DNA from: an uncultured Clostridia bacterium
GTDB lineage: Bacteria; Bacillota; Clostridia; Oscillospirales; Ruminococcaceae
Direction: 5' to 3'
NCBI GenBank assembly: GCA_947624425.1
Contig: CANQKG010000028.1
Span: 1-11,900, forward strand
DNA length: 11,900 bases
Part shown: positions 1-6,710 of the stretch, in pieces
How the letters are laid out: every line of letters begins with the position of its first letter
How positions within the stretch are numbered: the stretch's first letter is position 1
Notes under the pieces: model-generated
The model's database searches: none
Seen by the model: only the letters and a program-made list of their open reading frames with translations
What the model was told of the DNA's origin: nothing
Program-made: the position numbers and the translations under genes

Positions 1-271
1 CCATGGCGGCGGAGGAAAGCGGGGTATCCCGCCGTATTTCGAGAAATGCTTTTACATATTCCGCCGTATCAGGCCGGGTCGTCATTTGATAGGCGTCTTC
101 CAGCTTCAAAACCATAATACCGCCGTCAAACCGCTCGGACAGCTTGTCCGCGGCGGTGGCAACCTCCTGTTCGGTCAGACCAGTTACTTCGGCAAGGCGG
201 CTGACCGAAACCGGCTCACCGCTGACAAACAGCACGGCTTCTATCGCATTTTGGCAGTCCCGCTCGGTCAT
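1..271 (-). CDS. scpB: Segregation and condensation protein B (ScpB), N-terminal part, cut by window edge
   Basis: ScpB is a winged-helix kleisin-associated subunit. Its dimer binds ScpA and, with Smc, forms the bacterial condensin that organises and separates newly replicated chromosomes. About 90 codons are visible and the frame is open to the window edge. The protein begins MTERDCQNAIEAVLFVSGEP; the 'IEAVLFVSGEP' stretch followed by a short helix-turn-helix ('VSRLAEVTGL') is the usual ScpB opening. The later 'AYQMTTRPDTAEYV' segment also fits the first winged helix. The ATG (269-271) overlaps the scpA stop in an ATGA junction, so translation is probably coupled to scpA, as expected for two subunits of one complex. 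About half of the protein, including the second winged helix, lies outside the window. Identification is strong from both sequence and position directly after scpA. Confidence 0.93.
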   Translation of the reverse strand, partial: MTERDCQNAIEAVLFVSGEPVSVSRLAEVTGLTEQEVATAADKLSERFDGGIMVLKLEDAYQMTTRPDTAEYVKAFLEIRRDTPLSSAAM

Positions 272-1002
272 TGCCACACCTCCTGTGTATCGGTCTGGGG
301 CGTTTCACGCTGGTTTCGGTCAAAGTAAACGCGGCTGTTATCCTCGCTGAGCCTGATCCGCTTGGATTTCAACAGCTCCAGCATCGCGAGAAAGGTTGCA
401 ACCAGCTCGGAGAGATCTTCCGTTTCATAAAAGGCGGAAAATTCCGCTTCGCCGGTACGGTAGAGCTTTTTCAGCACATAAAAGATACGGGAGGTCACCG
501 AAACCATTCGCTTTTTCACAATGCCCGAAAAGGCGGACGCCGAAACCTCTTCCCGCAGCTTCTTCTGCCCTGCTGTCACCATGGCGGCAAGAAGCTCCGC
601 CCGATCATGGCTTCTCCGGTAGGTCATATCCAAAATCGGCTCTGCCGCTTTTCGCAGATAAATCTGCCCGAACAGGCACCGCTCCCGCAGAAGTGCCGCC
701 ATATACCGCGCGGTCTGCAATTCCAGAAGCTGACCGGTCAACTCCCTTTTCAGCTCCTCCGCTTCTTCGCTTTTCGGAAGGAGCGATACCGTTTTGATAT
801 ACACCAGCCTTGCCGCCATTTCCAAAAAATCACTGGCGACCTCCAGATCGGCGAGCTTCATTTCTTCAATATATTGCAGATACTGGGTCAAAAGCTCGGA
901 AATCTCAATGTCATAGATATTGAGCTTGTGTTTTGCAATCAGGTGGAGCAGTAAATCAAGCGGTCCTTCAAAGACCGGCAGCTTAAATTGAAGCTCGGTC
1001 AT
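268..1002 (-). CDS. scpA: Segregation and condensation protein A (ScpA), kleisin
   Basis: ScpA is the kleisin subunit of the Smc-ScpAB condensin: its ends bridge the Smc head and neck, and ScpB binds its centre. The 244-residue product has the family's normal length. The N-terminus carries the hallmark 'FEGPLDLLLHLI' (about residues 11-22) followed by 'LNIYDIEISELLTQYL' (28-42), the Smc-neck-binding helical region. An acidic, charged middle follows, and the last ~60 residues look like the C-terminal winged helix that binds the Smc head ('SRIFYVLKKLY' onward). The start ATG (1000-1002) overlaps the stop of the upstream protease gene by four bases, and its stop overlaps the scpB start the same way. 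The gene therefore sits inside a translationally coupled set of protease, scpA and scpB. Nothing is missing, and the call is secure. Confidence 0.97.
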   Translation of the reverse strand: MTELQFKLPVFEGPLDLLLHLIAKHKLNIYDIEISELLTQYLQYIEEMKLADLEVASDFLEMAARLVYIKTVSLLPKSEEAEELKRELTGQLLELQTARYMAALLRERCLFGQIYLRKAAEPILDMTYRRSHDRAELLAAMVTAGQKKLREEVSASAFSGIVKKRMVSVTSRIFYVLKKLYRTGEAEFSAFYETEDLSELVATFLAMLELLKSKRIRLSEDNSRVYFDRNQRETPQTDTQEVWQ

Positions 1003-1667
1003 CTGCCCACACCGATCAGACGTGCAATCAGATCCACATAGCCGGTAAGGCCGTCAAACAGCCGAAGGAAGAAACTGCTGATCCACTGGATCGGTCCGCT
1101 CAACACGCCGGTAAAGAGGAGTAAAAACAGGACAAGCGCAATATACCGCTCATACTGCATAATCTGAAAATAAATCCGCTCCGGCAGGAAATAGCTTAAG
1201 ATGCGCGACCCGTCCAGCGGCGGGATCGGAATCAGGTTGAACACCGCAAGGGTGATGCTGACACTGACAATAATATTGATTGCAAAATAAATAAGGTAGA
1301 CCGCCGTATTTTGAAAGGGAAAATAATGAAGAATTTTAAGGATCAGATACCCCAAATAGGCGATCAGAAGATTGGCGATCGGTCCGGCTGCCGCCGTGAT
1401 CGCCATGCCTGCCTTGCGGTTTTTGAAGTAAAAGGGATTGATCGGCACGGGACGCGCCCAGCCGAAGCCGGTCAAGATCAGTGCCAGAGAGCCGATCGGG
1501 TCAAGGTGCCGAATCGGATTCATGGTCAGCCTGCCTTGATTTTTGGCAGTCGGGTCGCCCAGCTTATACGCCACCCAGCCGTGAGCAAATTCGTGGATCG
1601 GCAAAACGGTCATCACCATAAGGAGCCTGACCATACATTGAAACAAAAAAGCCATGGGTCCGTTCAT
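999..1667 (-). CDS. Site-2-protease-type membrane metalloprotease (family M50, YwhC-like)
   Basis: This is a multi-pass intramembrane zinc metalloprotease of the M50B/rhomboid-unrelated site-2 family. Visible catalytic features are HEFAH (residues 25-29, H25 and H29 as zinc ligands, E26 as catalytic base) in the first hydrophobic segment, and 'IPPLDGSRIL' (148-157), whose D152 supplies the third zinc ligand. The conserved 'NPIRHLDPIGS' (50-60) lies between them. Further hydrophobic segments are near residues 92-110, 123-147 and 175-189. At 222 residues it is the short form without a PDZ domain, like YwhC-type proteins. The natural substrate is unknown. A GGTGG-type ribosome binding site precedes the ATG, 12 bp after the HAD gene, and the stop overlaps the scpA start. 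Placement directly before scpA-scpB is common in Clostridia; the reason for that linkage is not known to me. Confidence 0.93.
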   Translation of the reverse strand: MNGPMAFLFQCMVRLLMVMTVLPIHEFAHGWVAYKLGDPTAKNQGRLTMNPIRHLDPIGSLALILTGFGWARPVPINPFYFKNRKAGMAITAAAGPIANLLIAYLGYLILKILHYFPFQNTAVYLIYFAINIIVSVSITLAVFNLIPIPPLDGSRILSYFLPERIYFQIMQYERYIALVLFLLLFTGVLSGPIQWISSFFLRLFDGLTGYVDLIARLIGVGR

Positions 1668-1679
1668 TCTTCCACCACC

Positions 1680-2339
1680 TCAATTCAGTGATTCGATCAG
1701 TTTCAGAAGCTGATCCGGTTCATCGGTCAAATGGGCGGCGCCTGCTTTCGTCAGCTCCTCGCTTGTGCGAAAGCCCCATTTGGCGCCGACGCCGATACAG
1801 CCGAGCGCCGCGGCGGCAAGCATATCCACATCGGAATCGCCGATCAGCATCGTTTCATCTTCCGCTGCGCCGCAGCCGCGCATGATCGAAAGTCCGGTAT
1901 AGGCGTCCGGCTTATTCGGCACACCGTCGATCTGACCGCAGATCGCGGCAAACTCGATGTTCGGAAAATAGAGCGGCATCAGTTTTTTGACAAACTCCGC
2001 CGCCTTATTTGTCCAGACCGCCAGCGCGATCCCCCGTTCCTGCAAAGCCAAAAGCATCTCCGGTACGCCGGAATAAGGACGGGTCTGATCCATGGAATGG
2101 TCGGCATAATACCGGTCAAAAGCAGCGCGCACTCTTGCACAGTTTTCCTCGGTGACCGATCCTGCCGGAAGAATACGGCGAATCAAACGGGATCTCCCGT
2201 TTCCGACAAAGGTTTTATAGGCTTCTTCCTCATGCACGGGAAACCCGCAGGCATGCAAAGCGTAATTGCCGGCGGCAGCCAGATCGGAGAGGGTGTTGAG
2301 CAAGGTGCCGTCCAAATCAAAGATGCACAGTTTAATCAT
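1680..2339 (-). CDS. HAD-superfamily hydrolase, phosphoglycolate-phosphatase-like
   Basis: This is a soluble HAD-family phosphatase of 219 residues. All four motifs are visible: motif I DLDGT (8-12, nucleophile D8 and acid/base D10), motif II T110 in 'AVWTNK', motif III K143 in 'PNKPDAY', and motif IV 'LIGDSDVDM' (165-173, Mg-binding D168 and D172). The region between motif I and motif II looks like the helical cap of the Gph/PGMB-type group. Phosphoglycolate phosphatase is the nearest family label, but HAD substrate cannot be read from sequence and other small phosphoesters are possible. Its ATG lies inside the last codons of thrB (8-bp overlap), and the M50 gene starts 12 bp after its stop, so it is an internal gene of the hom-scpB run. 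A role tied to homoserine phosphate is conceivable only from context. Confidence 0.9.
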   Translation of the reverse strand: MIKLCIFDLDGTLLNTLSDLAAAGNYALHACGFPVHEEEAYKTFVGNGRSRLIRRILPAGSVTEENCARVRAAFDRYYADHSMDQTRPYSGVPEMLLALQERGIALAVWTNKAAEFVKKLMPLYFPNIEFAAICGQIDGVPNKPDAYTGLSIMRGCGAAEDETMLIGDSDVDMLAAAALGCIGVGAKWGFRTSEELTKAGAAHLTDEPDQLLKLIESLN

Positions 2340-3228
2340 CGGGTATAACCTCCGTACCGCGATTGTCGATCGAAAGGTCGAGTATCTCCCAAGCCGTCAG
2401 CCCCAGCATATCCAGCTCATGCCGCATACAGGGGACAAAATCGGTGATCTCACCGCTCACGATCGCCATCAGAGTAGGTCCGGCTCCGCTGACATAGGCG
2501 GCATAAGCGCCGTGCGCGTAGGCGGCGTCGAACACCTCCTGCGATTTGCCGATCATCGGCATACGGTAGGGCTGGTGGAGACGGTCGCCCACGGCGGCAC
2601 GCAGATTTTCATATTTCCCCGACAGCAGCGACGCCGAAAAGAGCGCCGCGCGGGAGAGATTATATACGGCGTCGCGGTGCGGCACCAGATGAGGCAGGCA
2701 AGCCCTTGCCTCAGAGGTTTTCATTTCAAAATCGGGGATCAGCGCGACAAAGCGAAGGTGTTCGTCCACCTCCTGCTTGACCCAATGCACCCTGCCGCCC
2801 GACAGCACCGACGTAACGATCCCGCCGAGCAGCGCCGGAGTGGTGTTATCCGGGTGTCCTTCCACCGTTGCGGCAAGATCAACCAGATCGTTGATCCCCA
2901 TCGGCTGTCCCAGCAGCATATTGGCGCCGACCATACCGGCAATGATACAGGCGGACGAGCTGCCCAGCCCGCGCGTCATAGGGATATTGTTTTCCTGCTC
3001 GATCACCAGCCCGGGCAATGTTTTGCCGCACTGCAGATAGACTGTCTGCGCCGAGATATAGACCAGATTGCTTTCATCGGTCGGTATCGCCGTATCATCA
3101 CAGGAGCGAATGATAAGTCCGTCCGCTTCCTCCATCCGAACATAGTTGTAATGACTGACCGCAAGACCGAGTGCGTCAAAGCCTGCGCCGAGATTTGCAC
3201 TGGTTGCGGGAATCCGAATATGCAGCAT
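2332..3228 (-). CDS. thrB: Homoserine kinase (ThrB)
   Basis: ThrB phosphorylates L-homoserine with ATP to O-phospho-L-homoserine, the substrate of threonine synthase. It is a cytosolic GHMP-family kinase. From the ATG at 3228 the product is 298 residues, normal for the family. It begins MLHIRIPATSANLGAGFDAL, the typical start. The ATP-binding loop 'PMTRGLGSSSA' is at residues 83-93, 'EGHPDN' (123-128) matches the conserved substrate/Mg region, and the C-terminal GHMP motif SGAGPT is at 247-252. The frame stays open upstream into hom, but the extra ~57 residues are unlike ThrB, and a GGGG-type ribosome binding site sits just before 3228, so the shorter start is preferred. hom ends one base upstream and the HAD gene overlaps its end. 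Threonine synthase (thrC) is not in the window. Confidence 0.97.
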   Translation of the reverse strand: MLHIRIPATSANLGAGFDALGLAVSHYNYVRMEEADGLIIRSCDDTAIPTDESNLVYISAQTVYLQCGKTLPGLVIEQENNIPMTRGLGSSSACIIAGMVGANMLLGQPMGINDLVDLAATVEGHPDNTTPALLGGIVTSVLSGGRVHWVKQEVDEHLRFVALIPDFEMKTSEARACLPHLVPHRDAVYNLSRAALFSASLLSGKYENLRAAVGDRLHQPYRMPMIGKSQEVFDAAYAHGAYAAYVSGAGPTLMAIVSGEITDFVPCMRHELDMLGLTAWEILDLSIDNRGTEVIPDD

Positions 3229-3229
3229 A

Positions 3230-4462
3230 TCAATCCCCGAAATCTGCCAGACGGATACGGGAGCAAACGGTAACGCCCGCGTCCTCCAAAGCCGCGGAAA
3301 GCCGCTTTGCCTCGGAATATGGCATAACACGGGTGATAAACGCCTTTTCGTCGTCGGGCGCATGACCGCGCTCCAACAGCTCAAAGCCGCGCACCTCACG
3401 GGGCAGCTGCCCGCGGGTATTCACACGGAAATAAAACGCCGCCGGAATATCCTCAAACGGTTCGGTGGGATTTTCTCCGCACTCCGCCCAATGAAGGGTG
3501 GGAATGGTGGCATGATGCTTGACCGCGTCGATAATATCCCCCACCATGGCGGAAGCGGTCGGCAGCTTGCCGGCTCCCCTGCCGTAAAACATCACATCGC
3601 CGGTCGCGTCCCCCTTGACCAGAACGCCGTTGAACACGTCGGAAATGGGAGCAAGCGGGCAGGAATTCGGCAGCAGCATAGGACAGACCATCAACGCAAG
3701 CTTTCCGTTTGGAAGCGGTTTTACCGCCCCGATCAGCTTAACCGTGCCGCCCCAGCTTTCGGCGTAGGCGATATCCTCCGGCGTCACATGGCGGATCCCT
3801 TCGGTATGGACATACTGCGGATAAATATGCTTGCCGTAGGCAAGGGAAGCGAGAATGCAGATTTTCCGGCAGGTATCATGTCCGTCCACATCGGCGGAAG
3901 GCTCCCGCTCGGCATAGCCCAGCTCCTGCGCCATTTTCAGCGCATCGTCAAAGGACATTCCCTTTTGGTACATACTGGTCAAAATAAAGTTGGTAGTGCC
4001 GTTCAAGATGCCCATGATCCCGTTGATTCGGTTGGCGGTCAGGCATTTGTGAAGCGGGTGTATGATCGGGATCCCGCCGCCCACACTTGCCTCGAACAGG
4101 AAATTGACATTTTCCTTTGCCGCAAGCGCCAAAAGCTCTGCGCCTTTCTGCGCCACCAGCTCCTTATTGGAGGTCACAACGCTTTTCCCACGCTTCAGGC
4201 AGTCCGAGACAAACTCATAAGCCGGATGAACGCCGCCCATTGCCTCCGCTACGATGGTGATCTCATCATCCTGCAAAATATCGTTTACATCGGTGGTGAA
4301 CTGATCCGCATAAGGAAGCTCCGGAAAGGAGCGCAAATCCAAAATCCGCTTGACCAAAACCGGCTCCAGCGCATTTTTCTCCACCGTTTCCCGATTATTC
4401 CAAAGCAGCTCCGCCACACCGGAGCCGACCACACCGTGTCCCATGATCGCAATCTTTGCCAT
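3230..4462 (-). CDS. hom: Homoserine dehydrogenase, with a shortened C-terminal ACT-like region
   Basis: Hom reduces aspartate semialdehyde to L-homoserine with NAD(P)H, at the branch towards threonine and methionine. The Rossmann fold opens with G8-H-G10-V-V-G13. 'SNKELVAQKG' (98-107) holds the conserved K100, the signature 'GILNGTTNFIL' is at 151-161, and 'DVDGHDTCRK' (191-200) holds catalytic K200. The catalytic part is complete. The usual end of this class is a ~75-90-residue ACT regulatory domain. Here only about 65 residues follow 'AAFYFRV' (341-347): the first strand seems present, then the text runs into 'KAFITRVMPYSEAKRLSAAL', which resembles the third strand and second helix, so the 'PGVL' helix and following strand appear lost. 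Threonine feedback may therefore be altered (inference). AGGAG (minus strand, just upstream of 4462) precedes the ATG. It is the first gene of the leftward run, divergent from lysC. Confidence 0.97.
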   Translation of the reverse strand: MAKIAIMGHGVVGSGVAELLWNNRETVEKNALEPVLVKRILDLRSFPELPYADQFTTDVNDILQDDEITIVAEAMGGVHPAYEFVSDCLKRGKSVVTSNKELVAQKGAELLALAAKENVNFLFEASVGGGIPIIHPLHKCLTANRINGIMGILNGTTNFILTSMYQKGMSFDDALKMAQELGYAEREPSADVDGHDTCRKICILASLAYGKHIYPQYVHTEGIRHVTPEDIAYAESWGGTVKLIGAVKPLPNGKLALMVCPMLLPNSCPLAPISDVFNGVLVKGDATGDVMFYGRGAGKLPTASAMVGDIIDAVKHHATIPTLHWAECGENPTEPFEDIPAAFYFRVNTRGQLPREVRGFELLERGHAPDDEKAFITRVMPYSEAKRLSAALEDAGVTVCSRIRLADFGD

Positions 4463-4485
4463 TTTTACACTCCTTCATACACTGG

Positions 4486-4512
4486 GTGCGCCGAAAAGCC
4501 CATCGGACGCAC
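4486..4512 (-). promoter_or_regulatory. Hairpin in the hom mRNA leader
   Basis: Read on the minus strand, GTGCG-(T)-CCGA pairs with TCGG-CGCAC. This gives nine base pairs with one bulged base and an 8-nt loop (TGGGCTTT). From the predicted hom promoter the transcript would start near 4517, so this hairpin would sit almost at the 5' end of the hom mRNA, some 12 nt before the AGGAG ribosome binding site. No U-tract follows, so it is not a terminator. It could be an mRNA stabiliser, a protein-binding site or chance. The leader (about 55 nt) is too short for a T-box or a riboswitch. Confidence 0.5.
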
Positions 4513-4523
4513 ACCTATAAAAC

Positions 4524-4552
4524 AATATACCATTTTTTTCTGAATAACACAA
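4524..4552 (-). promoter_or_regulatory. Candidate sigma-A promoter of the hom-thrB-HAD-M50-scpAB run
   Basis: On the minus strand TTGTGT (4552-4547) and TATATT (4529-4524) are separated by exactly 17 bp. The -10 box matches the sigma-A consensus at five of six positions, while the -35 box matches only its first three bases. Transcription would start near 4517. It is the best match in the AT-rich hom-lysC gap, and its -35 box lies about 40 bp from the divergent lysC -35 box. The weak -35 leaves room for an activator. Confidence 0.55.
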
Positions 4553-4573
4553 GAGAAAAAAGAGAATTTATAC

Positions 4574-4643
4574 CGATAAAATGGCGCAAGTCTTGACTTC
4601 AAAGCAAAATGCGTTTATAATTCGACTAGTCAATATTTTATCG
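4574..4643. repeat. 9-bp inverted repeat flanking the lysC promoter
   Basis: CGATAAAAT at 4574-4582 and its exact reverse complement ATTTTATCG at 4635-4643 bracket the lysC promoter. The left arm ends ten bases before the -35 box. The right arm lies just after the expected start of transcription and abuts the lysC ribosome binding site. Because only the right arm would be in the lysC mRNA, any role would be at the DNA level, for example paired operator half-sites. In an AT-rich region of this size a chance 9-bp repeat is possible, so function is unproven. Confidence 0.4.
4593..4621 (+). promoter_or_regulatory. Strong sigma-A-type promoter of lysC-pyrE
   Basis: TTGACT (4593-4598), a 17-bp spacer and a perfect TATAAT (4616-4621) form a near-consensus promoter. 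Transcription should start near 4628, within the 8-bp palindrome GACTAGTC (4624-4631), leaving a leader of about 29 nt before the ATG. That is far too short for a lysine riboswitch, so feedback control of lysC here must come from the enzyme itself or from a DNA-binding regulator. Confidence 0.85.
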
Positions 4644-4656
4644 AAGGGTGTATGAT

Positions 4657-5985
4657 ATGAAAACCAAGGTAGTCAAATTCGGCGGCAGTTCCCTTGCCAG
4701 CGCAGAGCAGTTTAAAAAAGTCGCCGCCATTATCAAGGCGGATACCGCAAGGCGGTACGTCGTGCCGTCGGCGCCGGGCAAGCGGTTTGACGATGATACC
4801 AAGGTCACCGATATGCTGTACCAGTGCTACCGTCTGGCTTCCAAAGGGCTGCCGTTCGAAGAATTGTTCGAGCAGATCAAGGAACGGTATCTGGAAATCA
4901 TTCGGGATTTAAAGCTCGATCTCGATCTGGAAGGCGAATTCCGGCACATCCGCACCAGCTTTGAGCATAAAGCCGGTCGGGATTATGCGGCGAGCCGCGG
5001 CGAATATCTCAACGGCAAAATCCTTGCCCACTATCTGGGCTTTGACTTTATCGACGCGGCGGAGATCATCTTTTTTGACGAGCAGGGCGTATTCGCCAGC
5101 GAAATCACAAACGAGGTGGTCAAAAACTGCCTCAACAATCATCACAATGCCGTTATTCCGGGCTTTTACGGTTCGATGCCGAATGATACGATCAAAACCT
5201 TCTCCCGCGGCGGAAGCGACATCACCGGCTCAATCGTGGCGCGTGCCACCAGCGCCGACCTATACGAAAACTGGACCGATGTATCCGGCTTTCTGGTCGC
5301 CGACCCCAGGATCGTTGACAACCCCGACGTCATCAATGTGGTTACATACCGCGAACTGAGGGAGCTTTCCTACATGGGCGCGACCGTGCTGCATGAGGAC
5401 GCAATCTTCCCGGTGCGGAAGGCAGGCATCACCATCAACATTCGGAACACCAATCACCCGGACGATCCCGGCACCTTTATTGTGGCAAAGCCGGATCACG
5501 AGAAGCACCGGAAAATCATCACCGGTATCGCTGGAAAAAAAGGCTTCAGCGTCATCAGTATTGAAAAAGACCGCATGAATCAGGAGATCGGCTTCGGGCG
5601 GCGGATGCTGGAGGTTTTGGAGAAGCACAACATCTGCTTTGAGCATCTGCCCTCCGGCATTGACACCATGAGCGTGGTGCTTTCCACCGCCGATCTGAAA
5701 GATCAGGAAAACCAGCTTGTGTCCGAGCTTTACCGTGCGCTGAATCCCGACAGCATTGATGTGGAGCGCGGTCTGGCTTTGATCGCAGTGGTCGGACGGA
5801 GAATGATCGCCACACCCGGCGTTGCCGCCCGACTGATGGCTGCCGCCGCACGGGAAAAGGTCAACATTCGCATGATCGATCAGGGCTCCAGTGAGCTGAA
5901 TATCATCATCGGCGTAAATGAGGAGGACTTTGAAAAAGCCGTTCGCGCCATTTACGAGGAATTCTGCGTTCATCCCGAAGCCTGA
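4657..5985 (+). CDS. lysC: Aspartate kinase (aspartokinase, YclM-like with tandem ACT domains)
   Basis: This enzyme phosphorylates L-aspartate to 4-phospho-aspartate, the first step towards lysine, threonine, methionine and diaminopimelate. The 442-residue protein has the amino-acid-kinase domain first: KFGGSS (7-12), 'SAPGKRFDDDTKVTDML' (38-54) and 'FSRGGSDITGS' (182-192). Two C-terminal ACT domains follow, near 297-345 ('GFSVISIEKDRMNQEIGFG') and 375-437 ('LIAVVGRRMIATPGVA'). This architecture and the wording resemble Bacillus YclM (aspartokinase III type, inhibited by lysine and threonine together); that regulation is inferred. A GTG nine bases upstream is in frame, but it lies inside the AAGGGTG ribosome binding site (4644-4650), so the ATG at 4657, spaced six bases, is chosen. 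It diverges from hom, and pyrE follows 43 bp downstream, probably on the same mRNA. The alternative symbol thrD/yclM would also be reasonable. Confidence 0.96.
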   Translation: MKTKVVKFGGSSLASAEQFKKVAAIIKADTARRYVVPSAPGKRFDDDTKVTDMLYQCYRLASKGLPFEELFEQIKERYLEIIRDLKLDLDLEGEFRHIRTSFEHKAGRDYAASRGEYLNGKILAHYLGFDFIDAAEIIFFDEQGVFASEITNEVVKNCLNNHHNAVIPGFYGSMPNDTIKTFSRGGSDITGSIVARATSADLYENWTDVSGFLVADPRIVDNPDVINVVTYRELRELSYMGATVLHEDAIFPVRKAGITINIRNTNHPDDPGTFIVAKPDHEKHRKIITGIAGKKGFSVISIEKDRMNQEIGFGRRMLEVLEKHNICFEHLPSGIDTMSVVLSTADLKDQENQLVSELYRALNPDSIDVERGLALIAVVGRRMIATPGVAARLMAAAAREKVNIRMIDQGSSELNIIIGVNEEDFEKAVRAIYEEFCVHPEA

Positions 5986-6013
5986 CACAACGAAAAACCG
6001 GCTTAATTAAAAC

Positions 6014-6020
6014 AAGGAGG
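6014..6020 (+). promoter_or_regulatory. Ribosome binding site that fixes the pyrE start
   Basis: AAGGAGG is a near-perfect Shine-Dalgarno sequence. It lies 8 nt before the ATG at 6029 and only 2 nt before an in-frame GTG at 6023, which decides in favour of the ATG. No promoter-like sequence was evident in the 43 bases between lysC and pyrE, so pyrE probably depends on the lysC promoter. Confidence 0.85.
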
Positions 6021-6028
6021 CAGTGAAA

Positions 6029-6706
6029 ATGACGGAATACAAAAGAGAATTTATGGAGTTTATGGTGCGCTCCGGCGTGCTGATTTTCGGTGATTTTATC
6101 ACAAAAAGCGGAAGAAAAACCCCTTACTTTGTCAACACCGGGAACTACAAGACCGGCGAACAGATTGCAAAGCTGGGTGAGTTTTACGCCGCGAATATCA
6201 AGGAGCATTTGGGGGACGATTTTGACGCGCTGTTCGGTCCTGCCTATAAGGGAATCCCGCTGGCTACCGCCGCTGCCGGCGCACTCTACCGGAAATACGG
6301 CATTAACAAAAACTATTGCTTTAACCGGAAAGAGGAAAAGGATCACGGTGAAGGCGGCGTGGTGGTCGGCTACAAGCTGAAAGACGGCGATCGGGTGGTC
6401 ATCACCGAAGACGTCATCACATCGGGCGCCGCTTTGCGGGAGGTGCTTCCCGTTTTGCAAAGTGCCGCAAAGGTGAAGATCAGCGGCATGGTGATCTCGG
6501 TCGACCGGATGGAACGCGGACAGCGTGAGCTTTCTGCCATTCAGGAGGTCAAAAAAGAATTCGGGATCGACGTCTACCCCATTGTGACGATCCGGGAGAT
6601 CATTGACACCCTCCATAACCGCCCGATCGACGGCAAGGTGTATATCGACGATGAGATGAAAGAGAGAATGGAAGCCTATCTTGCCGAGTACGGCGTGATG
6701 GCATAA
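6029..6706 (+). CDS. pyrE: Orotate phosphoribosyltransferase (PyrE)
   Basis: PyrE joins orotate and PRPP to form orotidine 5'-phosphate, the fifth step of de novo UMP synthesis, in the cytosol. The 225-residue product shows 'RKTPYFVNTG' (29-38) near the orotate site, the 'GPAYKGIPLA' loop (70-79), the flexible catalytic loop 'FNRKEEKDHGEGG' (98-110) and the PRPP-binding motif 'VVITEDVITSGAAL' (123-136). Length and motif order are normal for the family. It follows lysC by 43 bp with a strong ribosome binding site and ends five bases before the large palindromic terminator. No pyrR-type attenuator or other pyr gene is visible, so it is separated from the rest of the pyrimidine pathway. Pairing with lysC is unusual, and a functional reason is not evident. 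Confidence 0.97.
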   Translation: MTEYKREFMEFMVRSGVLIFGDFITKSGRKTPYFVNTGNYKTGEQIAKLGEFYAANIKEHLGDDFDALFGPAYKGIPLATAAAGALYRKYGINKNYCFNRKEEKDHGEGGVVVGYKLKDGDRVVITEDVITSGAALREVLPVLQSAAKVKISGMVISVDRMERGQRELSAIQEVKKEFGIDVYPIVTIREIIDTLHNRPIDGKVYIDDEMKERMEAYLAEYGVMA

Positions 6707-6710
6707 ATGC

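Noticed and set aside
2266..3273. 335-codon open frame on the plus strand opposite thrB
   Set aside because: It mirrors thrB, has low-complexity, basic, His/Arg-rich composition and no family features.
3362..4543. 393-codon open frame on the plus strand opposite hom
   Set aside because: Hom is complete and convincing on the other strand. The antisense frame has no recognisable domain or suitable start signal and is a side effect of GC-biased codon use.
4463..4656. Lysine riboswitch or threonine T-box in the hom-lysC gap
   Set aside because: The predicted leaders are about 55 and 29 nt, too short, and no T-box sequence or lysine-riboswitch core is present.
5976..6006. Possible attenuator between lysC and pyrE (AAGCC and GGCTT)
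   Set aside because: Only five bases pair, around a 17-base loop, with no U-tract; this is not credible as a terminator.
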